Source of the DNA: an uncultured Sphingomonadaceae bacterium
GTDB lineage: Bacteria > Pseudomonadota > Alphaproteobacteria > Sphingomonadales > Sphingomonadaceae
DNA length: 64,000 bases
NCBI GenBank assembly: GCA_947489315.1
Contig: CANLCX010000002.1
Coordinates: 248,001-312,000, forward strand
Reading direction: 5' to 3'
Below are positions 56,964-64,000 of the stretch, one piece after another. The position numbers were made by a program, and so were the translations under genes. The notes below the pieces were generated by a model. The model saw only the letters and a program-made list of their open reading frames with translations, was not told where the DNA came from and made no database searches. Each line of letters opens with the position of its first letter. Position 1 is the first letter of the stretch.

Positions 56964-57395
56964 ATGGCAAAAACACAGGCAAAAAACAAAACCGCCCCAA
57001 CCGACGCAGATGTACAAACCTATCTTGATGCTGTGACACCCGAATGGAAACGGGAAGATGCCAAGACCATTGCCGCAATGATGGAACGGCTTTCGAGCCA
57101 CAAACCGAAAATGTGGGGCCCCACCATGGTTGGTTATGGTCAATATCATTATGTCTATGACAGTGGCCGCGAAGGCGACATGATGCGCACCGGATTCAGC
57201 GCCCGCAAGACCGCCCTGACGCTCTATTGCATCGGCGGGTTCAAGGACAAGGATCCGCTGCTCGCAAAACTGGGCAAACATAGCATCGGCAAAAGCTGCC
57301 TTTATGTGAAGCGTCTATCCGATATTGATCTCGGCGTGCTTGAGGAAATTATTGTTAAAGACTTGAAATATATGGCGGACAAATATCCCGAATAA
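56964..57395 (+). CDS. DUF1801 domain protein
   Basis: 143 residues. VQTYLDAVTPEWKREDAKTI, WGPTMVGYGQYHYVYDSGRE and GFSARKTALTLYCIGGF fit DUF1801 (YdhG-like) with unknown function. GGAGGAGAG stands before the ATG at 56964. The stop is immediately followed by the stop of the convergent cyclopropane synthase gene with no gap, an unusually tight junction. Confidence 0.85.
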   Translation: MAKTQAKNKTAPTDADVQTYLDAVTPEWKREDAKTIAAMMERLSSHKPKMWGPTMVGYGQYHYVYDSGREGDMMRTGFSARKTALTLYCIGGFKDKDPLLAKLGKHSIGKSCLYVKRLSDIDLGVLEEIIVKDLKYMADKYPE

Positions 57396-58634
57396 TCAGC
57401 TTTTCAAATGCTTTTCCGTCTCACCAATATAGTCCCGAGTCAACGGCAGCGTATGGCGGTTCCGGCTAAACTGAATCTGGTAATTGCACATGCTGCCGCT
57501 TTCGAACGCGGCCGTGGCTCCAGCCAAGTAAAAGGTCCACAAACGAAAAAAGCGCTCATCATATAGTGCAACAATCTTGTCTTTATTTGCCACCGTCCGT
57601 TTATACCATTCGCGCAGAGTAAGCGCATAGTGCAGCCGCAAGGTTTCAATGTCCGTAGCCATCAGACGAAAATGCTCACTCGCCTCGACAGTCTCACTCA
57701 GCGCCGGAATATAACCGCCGGGGAAAATATACTTGCGGGTGAAGGCATCGGTCGTCCCCGGCTTGCCCATCCTGCCAATCGTGTGGAGCAACATCACACC
57801 ATCGTCGGTCATCAGATTGGCGGCACAGCGGAAAAAGGTTTTGAAATTCGGCGTGCCAACATGTTCAAACATGCCAACCGATACGATCCGGTCAAACTGT
57901 CCGGCTTCCCGCTCTGCTAGGTCGCGATAATCGATCAGTTCAAATTTGACTTTGTCAGATACGCCCTGTTTCTCAGCGCGTTCTTGGGCAACTTTCAACT
58001 GTTCTTCACTCAACGTGATGCCAAGCATTTCGACACCGAATTTCTGATGCAGATAAAGCGCCATCCCGCCCCAACCACAACCGATATCCAGCACCCGTTG
58101 GCCCGCTTTCAAATCGAGCTTGGCCGCGATATGGGCTTTTTTGTCCAGTTGCGCCTGCTCCAGCGTATTGGCCGGGTCCGTCCAGTAAGCGCAGCTATAT
58201 TGCATGTCTTCATCAAGAAACAGCTCATAGAGATCCCGGCTCAGATCATAATGATGCGCGACATTGGCCTTCGACCGTCTTTGTCCGTTGATGCGGTCAA
58301 GCCGGCCAGCAATCAGGTTTTTCGCTTTCTTGAAAGCACTCGGGTCGCTTAACCGGCCGCCGCGGTCCCAACGCCGATTGGCACGGAGCAATTGGACCAA
58401 TTCCATAATATCGCCCTGCTCGACAATAAGACGGCCGTCCATGAATGTTTCCGCTGCCCCCAGGCGCGGATCCAGCAATATCTGGCGCATAACGCCCTTA
58501 TCGGCAAGACGCACTGTGACATCGGGAAAGCCCGACTCCGATTGCCCAAATTTTTCTGTCGATCCGTCCGCGTGAATGACCGCAATCGACCCTCTTTTTA
58601 CCACGCTTCCTAAAAAGCGACCTAATATGGACAT
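57396..58634 (-). CDS. Cyclopropane-fatty-acyl-phospholipid synthase family methyltransferase
   Basis: 412 residues. RVLDIGCGWGGMALYLHQKFG for SAM binding, SVGMFEHVGTPNFKTFF, and HTIGRMGKPGTTDAFTRKYIFPGGYIP (given by its ends) are CfaS motifs. It adds a methylene bridge to unsaturated phospholipid chains or is a related lipid methyltransferase. The N-terminal SCP-like region (residues 10-95) is complete. Confidence 0.88.
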   Translation of the reverse strand: MSILGRFLGSVVKRGSIAVIHADGSTEKFGQSESGFPDVTVRLADKGVMRQILLDPRLGAAETFMDGRLIVEQGDIMELVQLLRANRRWDRGGRLSDPSAFKKAKNLIAGRLDRINGQRRSKANVAHHYDLSRDLYELFLDEDMQYSCAYWTDPANTLEQAQLDKKAHIAAKLDLKAGQRVLDIGCGWGGMALYLHQKFGVEMLGITLSEEQLKVAQERAEKQGVSDKVKFELIDYRDLAEREAGQFDRIVSVGMFEHVGTPNFKTFFRCAANLMTDDGVMLLHTIGRMGKPGTTDAFTRKYIFPGGYIPALSETVEASEHFRLMATDIETLRLHYALTLREWYKRTVANKDKIVALYDERFFRLWTFYLAGATAAFESGSMCNYQIQFSRNRHTLPLTRDYIGETEKHLKS

Positions 58635-58675
58635 CTATTGCTCCTCAGCACATAATATCCCCCATCAAAACCCCG

Positions 58676-59437
58676 TTAAATTCCTGCATACCATTCATAA
58701 TTGGCGACATCTTCCCAATATCCGCCTTTGCCTGAACCGATATTGTCCAGCGTCGCAACCGCCTCAATGCCGGTCACATATTTGGCATGTTTATAGCCTA
58801 GCTGTCGTTCGACCCTGAGCCGCAATGGCGCTCCATTTTCAACCGGCACAGCCTCGCCATTTAACCGGTGCGCCATAATCGTTTGCGGATGAAAAGCGTC
58901 GAGCAGATCGATACTCTCGTAATAAGGTCTTCCACCAAGACGATCCGCGCAATGGAACACCAGAAACTTCGCCTTGTCCTGCAATTGCGCCAGATCGAGC
59001 AACAATTTGAGCGGAACGCCAGTCCACTGGCCAATCGCGCTCCATCCTTCGACACAATCATGGCGCGTAATTTGTGTGCGCTGGGGCATAGACTGCAACG
59101 CCGCAAGCGAGAAAATTTGCGGCTTGGCAAACAGGCCGGTCAGACGCAATTGCCAATCGGCAAAACCCTGCGCGGCGCTCGCTGTATAGTCAGGCGTACC
59201 CGGGTCACGGGTCCCGTTGGCCCGGAATTTGGGGGACAGATCAGCAATAGTATATTCACTGGCGAGCTCCATCCGGTCGCCCAAGGCCCTTTGCACGAGG
59301 AAATTGGCATCCTCGGCGCTACCCAATATATTTTGGAAAGCCGGGCTACGGCTCAGCGCGTCACAGCCACTCAGCAAGCCCCCAGCGCCAAGAGCCGCAC
59401 CAGTAATGAGCGATCGTCGGGTCAGTAATTTACGCAT
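58676..59437 (-). CDS. Molybdopterin-dependent oxidoreductase, sulfite oxidase family
   Basis: 253 residues. The N-terminus has twin arginines followed by a hydrophobic stretch and a lipobox (RRSLITGAALGAGGLLSGC), so it appears to be a Tat-exported lipoprotein. TRHDCVEGWSAIGQWTGVPL contains the Cys ligand for molybdenum as in sulfite oxidase/MsrP. GYKHAKYVTGIEAV is also conserved. Substrate is not known. Its start overlaps the end of the cytochrome b gene by 8 bases, so that protein likely carries its electrons. Confidence 0.85.
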   Translation of the reverse strand: MRKLLTRRSLITGAALGAGGLLSGCDALSRSPAFQNILGSAEDANFLVQRALGDRMELASEYTIADLSPKFRANGTRDPGTPDYTASAAQGFADWQLRLTGLFAKPQIFSLAALQSMPQRTQITRHDCVEGWSAIGQWTGVPLKLLLDLAQLQDKAKFLVFHCADRLGGRPYYESIDLLDAFHPQTIMAHRLNGEAVPVENGAPLRLRVERQLGYKHAKYVTGIEAVATLDNIGSGKGGYWEDVANYEWYAGI

Positions 59438-60251
59438 TGGAGCCGCCTTCCCTTTTGCCGCCGGTAATCATCGCCCAAGTCTGCTTGAGCGGTCCCGCAA
59501 GGACAAGTGCCATCATATGAACAATGAAAAACAGCACCAACAGAAACATGCCGATAAAGTGGATCGACCGCGCCGATTGTCGACCGCCAAAAACATCTGT
59601 GAGCAAGGGCCAGTTCGCATCCATTGCCGGTGACATAGCAAGGCCGGAAAAAATCATCAGTGGCAATAAGACGAAGATCACCCCAATATAGCTGAGTTTT
59701 TGAAGAATATTATAGACGCTGACGGCACCATCATCATGAAACCGTAAACGCGCATGATTTTTTACATCCCGCCAAATATGAGACGGACGCCATTCGGTGC
59801 GGGTGATGTGTAAGTCCTTCTGCACGTGCCGGTTAAACAAGGACCGGATCATGAAAAATGCTAGTCCGACACTAAAAATCCACGCAAAGAAGAAATGCCA
59901 GCGCCGCCCTTCGGCAAGGCTGTAATAAGACGGGATAGTAGCCCAGCCCGGAAACGCCCAAGTTTGAACCTTGCCTTCGCTGTCCTGCCAATTGCCGATA
60001 AAGCCCGTGGTGTCGATCTTCGTCTCGCCGACCCGGACATAGCCTATGGTTTGCGAAGACCCAACCGCTGCCCAGGCATAATCATCATTAGCCCCATATT
60101 CGCCCCAATAAAGACGCGGATGGGCGTTGAAGATCGTCAGCCCGCTCATGATCAAAACAAGCAGACATAATGCATTGAGCCAATGCCAGAGGCGAGTGGT
60201 CAGCCGGTGGCGAACGGCGCGGTTCTTTGATCTGTTTTGCATCTGGCCCAT
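59430..60251 (-). CDS. Cytochrome b membrane subunit for the molybdopterin enzyme
   Basis: 273 residues with four or five helices. TTRLWHWLNALCLLVLIMSG, RRWHFFFAWIFSVG and HFIGMFLLVLFFIVHMMAL hold haem-ligand His residues as in b561-like thiosulfate reductase cytochromes. It should transfer electrons between quinone and the periplasmic molybdoenzyme. The molybdenum protein gene follows directly. Confidence 0.85.
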   Translation of the reverse strand: MGQMQNRSKNRAVRHRLTTRLWHWLNALCLLVLIMSGLTIFNAHPRLYWGEYGANDDYAWAAVGSSQTIGYVRVGETKIDTTGFIGNWQDSEGKVQTWAFPGWATIPSYYSLAEGRRWHFFFAWIFSVGLAFFMIRSLFNRHVQKDLHITRTEWRPSHIWRDVKNHARLRFHDDGAVSVYNILQKLSYIGVIFVLLPLMIFSGLAMSPAMDANWPLLTDVFGGRQSARSIHFIGMFLLVLFFIVHMMALVLAGPLKQTWAMITGGKREGGSNA

Positions 60252-60465
60252 ATTATAAGCTAGTTCGCGTTTTGGAAACAGAAGGTTACACCTGCAATTG
60301 TTGCTTATTTATCACGTAATATAGTATCTCTGGAAAATTCTATTTCATGATGGTGACATTTATTTACTGTATATCATTGTCTTTTTATAGGCTGTGACAA
60401 TTCAGAAATTCGTTACGCTCGATTATTATTCTATTTTAATTTCAAAATCCCAGGGGCAACCATAA

Positions 60466-61029
60466 ATGAAAAAACTTATTATCGCGGCGTCTATCGTCGC
60501 TTGCACTATGGCATCTCCTGCCAAGGCGCAAAACACCAGCGATTTTTCGGGTTTCAAGGGCACGATCGTTGCTGGCTACGATAATGCAGACTTCGGCTCA
60601 TTCAATAATGGCGACGGAAGTTTTGATCTGGAAAACGCAAAAGGCCTCTTGTACGGAATTAATGTTGGTTATGATCGTCAAACAGGAGGGTTTGTTTACG
60701 GTGTCGAGCTCGAAGCTACTGACTCCGCTGCCGACGTTGATGATCGATTTCTTGGCCAAATCGAAATGGGGCGCGAACTCTATGCTGGCGGGCGCATTGG
60801 TTTCGTGGTCAGCAAAAACGCTCTAATCTATGGCAAGGTTGGATATGCTGACGCTCGTTTGCGTACGGTTGGTTTTCAAGCCGTTAATCTGGACGGTTTC
60901 CGAGTAGGTTCAGGCGTTGAATATAAGCTCAAAAAGAACCTGTTTGTGCGGGCGGAATATCGCTATTCAGAGCTCGGTCGCGGCTTGAAACGCAATCAAG
61001 GCGTCGTGGGGTTCGGTATTCAATTTTAG
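60466..61029 (+). CDS. Outer membrane beta-barrel protein
   Basis: 187 residues. Signal peptide MKKLIIAASIVACTMASPAKA, then alternating strands (GTIVAGYDNADF, GINVGYDRQTGGFVYGVELEA, ALIYGKVGYADARLR, FVRAEYRYSELG) and a C-terminal Phe (GVVGFGIQF), the mark of an Omp25-like small barrel. CAGGGG stands before the ATG. The 214-base AT-rich gap upstream holds no other gene. Function unknown. Confidence 0.85.
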   Translation: MKKLIIAASIVACTMASPAKAQNTSDFSGFKGTIVAGYDNADFGSFNNGDGSFDLENAKGLLYGINVGYDRQTGGFVYGVELEATDSAADVDDRFLGQIEMGRELYAGGRIGFVVSKNALIYGKVGYADARLRTVGFQAVNLDGFRVGSGVEYKLKKNLFVRAEYRYSELGRGLKRNQGVVGFGIQF

Positions 61030-61138
61030 TTAGAACATACGCAATGGTCTGCCATGACGATGGGCCACATGCCTTTTTTGTGGTCACCGCAAGTCTGCAA
61101 AGCTAAGCTTTCCGATCATCGGATTGATTGGAAAAGCC

Positions 61139-61525
61139 ATGGAAAAGAAACAAGTAATTGCGTTAAATCCCGACCCGCTCGCTCCCTACGCGATTGCACC
61201 TGGATGGCGGGTCGGTGATTTGCTTTTTCTGTCTGGACAAGCAGCCATTGATGAAGCTGGCGACATAATCGGCACCGATGATTTTGACCAACAGGTCGCG
61301 CAGGTTTTCGTCAATATCGATCGTGTGCTAGCCGCAGGCGGTAGTAGCCGGGACAAGATTGTAAAAGTCACCATCTATCTGACCGACATGGCCAATTTCC
61401 CGCAAATTGTCGAAGCCCGAAAACGTTATTTTTCTGAGCCCTACCCGGCCGATACGATAGTCGAGGTCAAGGCTCTAGCGATACCTGGATTGATGGTCGA
61501 AATCGATGTAATTGCTACCGTTTAG
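61139..61525 (+). CDS. Rid family protein without the substrate arginine
   Basis: 128 residues in the YjgF/RidA fold: LAPYAIAPGWRVGDLLFLSGQ, VNIDRVLAAGGSSRDKIVKVTI (given in part), and VEVKALAIPGLMVEIDVIA. RidA of enteric bacteria has an Arg in PARSCVEV that binds the imine substrate; here the same place is PADTIVEV with Asp at residue 105, so classical imine deaminase activity is doubtful. ATG at 61139 is used; a TTG at 61124 is possible. Confidence 0.85.
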   Translation: MEKKQVIALNPDPLAPYAIAPGWRVGDLLFLSGQAAIDEAGDIIGTDDFDQQVAQVFVNIDRVLAAGGSSRDKIVKVTIYLTDMANFPQIVEARKRYFSEPYPADTIVEVKALAIPGLMVEIDVIATV

Positions 61526-61535
61526 GGACGATAGC

Positions 61536-62783
61536 TTAGCCCAACGCCGCCTGTTTTTCTTCGGCCAGCCGATCCAATTCCGCGCGTGATTTTTTCTCGC
61601 TGGCAGATTTTAGCTGACCGCAGGCCGCCATAATATCACGGCCACGCGGCGTCCGCACGGGTGCGCTAATCCCCGCATCAAAGACAATCTTGGAAAAGGC
61701 CTTAATACGCTCCGGTGTGGAGCATTCATAATCAGAGCCCGGCCATGGATTGAACGGGATCAGGTTGACCTTGGCTGGCAAATCATATTGGCGCAACAGA
61801 CTGACAAGCTCGCGCGCGTCCTGATCGCTGTCATTCTTGTCTTTCAGCATCACATATTCGAAGGTAATCCGCCGGGAATTGCTGGAACCGGGATAATCAG
61901 CGCACGCTTGCAGCAATTCCTCAATCGAATATTTGCGGTTGAGCGGGACGATCTCGTCGCGCGTTTCCTTGTTTACTGCGTGCAGCGAGATCGCCAGATT
62001 GACGTTTATCTCTTCGCCAGCCCGCGCAATCATTGGCACGACACCACTGGTCGACAAGGTGATCCGGCGGCGCGAAAGAGCCAGACCAGAGCCATCCATC
62101 ACCACTTTCATCGCATCGCGGACATTGTCGAAATTATAGAGCGGTTCACCCATGCCCATCAGCACAATATTCGTCAGCAGACGTCCATCAGACTTATAAG
62201 CCTGATTATATTCCTTGGTGCTTTCCGCCTCTTCTTCGTCGGCAAAATCCATCACGCCCTTGGGCCACTCGCCCAAAGCATCACGCGCCAGCATGACTTG
62301 GCCGACAATCTCGCCGGGGCTGAGGTTCCGCACCAGCCGCATGGTTCCTGTGTGGCAGAAGCGACAATTCAGCGTGCAGCCCACTTGCGAAGAAATACAT
62401 AATGTCCCGCGATCTTCGTCGGGGATGAAGACCATCTCATAATCCTGGCTATCAGCGGACCGCAGCAACCATTTGCGCGTTCCGTCTTCTGATAAATGCG
62501 CCTCGACAATTTCCGGCCGTCCAATCACAAACCGCTCCGCCAGCCAAGGCCGCAAGGTTTTGCTCATATCGGTCATGATCGCGAAATCATCAATTCCGCG
62601 ATGATACATCCAGTGAAACAGCTGTTTCGAACGCAACTTGCCCTGCTTCTCTTCCAGACCGGCTTCGATCAGCACATCCCGAATTTCGGCAACGCTCAGA
62701 CCAATAAGGTCAACGCGTCCATCTTCACGAGGCGTGACTCTGGCGGGAAGCGGGACGGGATCAATATGGCCGGGAATCTGCAT
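61536..62783 (-). CDS. rlmN: Dual-specificity 23S rRNA/tRNA adenine-C2 methyltransferase
   Basis: 415 residues. Radical-SAM motif [25 protein letters not shown], and the catalytic Cys near [13 protein letters not shown]. RlmN methylates A2503 of 23S rRNA and A37 of some tRNAs. A charged insert ([19 protein letters not shown]) before the SAM core is like that of other alphaproteobacterial members. It is a single gene divergent from the right-edge gene. Confidence 0.95.
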   Translation of the reverse strand: MQIPGHIDPVPLPARVTPREDGRVDLIGLSVAEIRDVLIEAGLEEKQGKLRSKQLFHWMYHRGIDDFAIMTDMSKTLRPWLAERFVIGRPEIVEAHLSEDGTRKWLLRSADSQDYEMVFIPDEDRGTLCISSQVGCTLNCRFCHTGTMRLVRNLSPGEIVGQVMLARDALGEWPKGVMDFADEEEAESTKEYNQAYKSDGRLLTNIVLMGMGEPLYNFDNVRDAMKVVMDGSGLALSRRRITLSTSGVVPMIARAGEEINVNLAISLHAVNKETRDEIVPLNRKYSIEELLQACADYPGSSNSRRITFEYVMLKDKNDSDQDARELVSLLRQYDLPAKVNLIPFNPWPGSDYECSTPERIKAFSKIVFDAGISAPVRTPRGRDIMAACGQLKSASEKKSRAELDRLAEEKQAALG

Positions 62784-62904
62784 GGGAGCGCATATAGGGA
62801 GACATCGGACGAAAAGCTAGCTGGGATAAAACGCCATGCATAAGGGTGATGAAAGCAAACGAACCGCTCTGGACAGAGTTGATGATCACGAATATCAAAA
62901 ATCC

Positions 62905-64000
62905 ATGCGATATATTTTATCAGCCTTGACCACCCTGACCTTGGCAATATCATTGGCCCAATCGGCCACCGCGCAGACCACAGCTGCTCCCAATGTTTCT
63001 CCACCACCGGGATATGTGGAACCGAAACCAGTGGACCCCGACGCCCCACTTATTGAACAACAGCGACCTGAAATACTCGATTTCGATATTCCCGCTGCAA
63101 AACGCGCTGATCTTTCAACCTGCCGGGCTGATGCTACTTATCAGTTGGACGATGTTATCAAAACATGCTGGCCGCTGTTGCAGGCGGCCAAGCTATTTAC
63201 CCGCCTTGATTTTGCGGCTCATGAAGCGAAAGAAAGCCTCCGGCGAGACAAAAACGATATAGCCGAGAACAAAACCAAGGCGCTCGCACTTGCAACAGAG
63301 TTAGTCGCCCTTATCGGAGAACCAGAGTTCCCGCTGGAACATTATTATCTGATGAAAAGCTATGAAACCAAGGCCCACTTACACAAAGCCTTTGGCGAGT
63401 TTGAAAAAGCCCTTGAAGCGGTCGACAAACGAATTGCGCTACTTATCGATATACCGGTTTATGACATGGAATTTCATCTTGCTTTTGCCCATCATAATCG
63501 ATCCCAATATCTTTTAGAATTGGGCCGCCGCGCCGAAGCCCGGCAAAATTTTAAGACGGCCTTTCCATTATTATTCACTGCTTCCGGATATAAAAACGGC
63601 TGGCCGATATCGAACCATAGCGAAACAATCATCATCGATGCGTTACGCTCTGGTGATCACGACTTCGCTCTGGAGGCGGTTAACAGCTATCTGGCAGCGA
63701 CCGAGAATATGGAGAAAGGGATGCAATTCGGTCTTACCGGCCACATTGACCTCAAACTATATATTCTGGCTGGGCGCGGAGATGTGGAGGAAGTCGTTGC
63801 CCTCATCAACGAACGCAACGCACAAAATGCTGGTCGCTACTCGCTATGCCCCAACAGTGGCCGATATTTTCCTTACGTCCTCGCCCCCCTCCACAAGAAC
63901 CCGAAAATTGCAGAGAAGCTCTCCGCCATGAAATGCAGCGCAAAATCTCTTGCGAAAATGGATGATGTCGCTGGCAAGGGTATTTTTAGCTACGGCGGAA
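62905..64000 (+). CDS. Exported TPR-like protein, unknown function; cut by right edge
   Basis: An open frame runs off the window, at least 365 residues. It begins with a signal peptide (MRYILSALTTLTLAISLAQS, cut near ATA-QTTA), then a proline-rich linker (PPPGYVEPKPVDPDAP), then helical repeats (KALEAVDKRIALL, LELGRRAEARQNFKTAF) that look TPR-like. An in-frame ATG at 62836 would add 23 hydrophilic residues before the signal, so 62905 is chosen. Cysteines are sparse (for example STCRAD and SLCPNSG). No family recognised; the C-terminus is missing, so a TonB or peptidase end domain cannot be excluded. Confidence 0.7.
   Translation, partial: MRYILSALTTLTLAISLAQSATAQTTAAPNVSPPPGYVEPKPVDPDAPLIEQQRPEILDFDIPAAKRADLSTCRADATYQLDDVIKTCWPLLQAAKLFTRLDFAAHEAKESLRRDKNDIAENKTKALALATELVALIGEPEFPLEHYYLMKSYETKAHLHKAFGEFEKALEAVDKRIALLIDIPVYDMEFHLAFAHHNRSQYLLELGRRAEARQNFKTAFPLLFTASGYKNGWPISNHSETIIIDALRSGDHDFALEAVNSYLAATENMEKGMQFGLTGHIDLKLYILAGRGDVEEVVALINERNAQNAGRYSLCPNSGRYFPYVLAPLHKNPKIAEKLSAMKCSAKSLAKMDDVAGKGIFSYGG

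Overview
The window reads as a continuous stretch of chromosome from an alphaproteobacterium of the order Sphingomonadales (a Sphingopyxis/Sphingorhabdus-like sphingomonad is my inference; the genus cannot be fixed from sequence alone). Grounds: the PrsK/PrsR two-component pair next to an EpsB-type sugar transferase, the alphaproteobacterial sdhC-sdhD-sdhA order, the rimP-nusA-ylxR-infB cluster, a DUF4893 protein, the DUF3501/Fe-S/rubrerythrin triad and interspersed palindromic repeats of a kind common in sphingomonads. It carries no rRNA, no tRNA I could recognise, no insertion sequence, no prophage and no CRISPR array.

Layout. 1-4979 (minus): end of an exopolysaccharide/PEP-CTERM operon, sugar transferase > prsK > prsR > a secreted protein cut by the left edge. 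5113-7214: an XRE/ScfR-type regulator with palindromic sites in front of it, a possible small RNA and a small acidic membrane protein. 7211-9668: rubrerythrin, Fe-S oxidoreductase and DUF3501 operon. 9840-18738: metabolic and envelope genes (M20 amidohydrolase, DUF4893, 3-hydroxybutyrate dehydrogenase, zinc metallopeptidase, CreD, lactate dehydrogenase, two tandem secreted paralogues, a methyltransferase). 18809-21433: sdhCDA without sdhB. 21673-29249: SDR/spermidine-synthase-like pair, ABC-F protein, PrmA, phenylalanine hydroxylase, DUF2459 protein, Crp regulator, sterol desaturase. 29447-35915 (minus): second sterol desaturase, ligA, a HEAT-like protein, recN, bamD. 36013-39200: cyclic-nucleotide-domain/thioredoxin-reductase fusion and an MFS pump.

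39251-52498 (minus) is the translation and RNA cluster: rimP, nusA, ylxR, infB, two PaaI thioesterases, rbfA, then tdk, a GNAT enzyme, a methyltransferase and DUF2239, then truB, rpsO and pnp. 52660-54588: a tyrosine phosphatase and an arsR-arsI-aquaporin organoarsenical operon. 54664-62783: Ca/Na antiporter, argG, DUF1801, cyclopropane synthase, a molybdopterin lipoprotein with its cytochrome b, an outer-membrane barrel, a Rid protein and rlmN. The right edge cuts a secreted TPR-like protein.

Most striking signals: (1) in-frame palindromic insertions inside two essential genes, ligA (111 bp, exactly 37 codons, with 10-bp terminal inverted repeats) and truB (about 158 bp of nested palindromes), resembling REPINs that have become coding sequence; (2) a pair of near-identical hairpins with pyrimidine-rich loops at 29261-29400, a candidate anti-Shine-Dalgarno small RNA; (3) an orphan terminator plus operator array beside the XRE regulator; (4) a compact arsR-arsI-aquaporin cassette with an apparently leaderless arsR; (5) an incomplete sdh operon. 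No intergenic gap exceeds about 300 bases.
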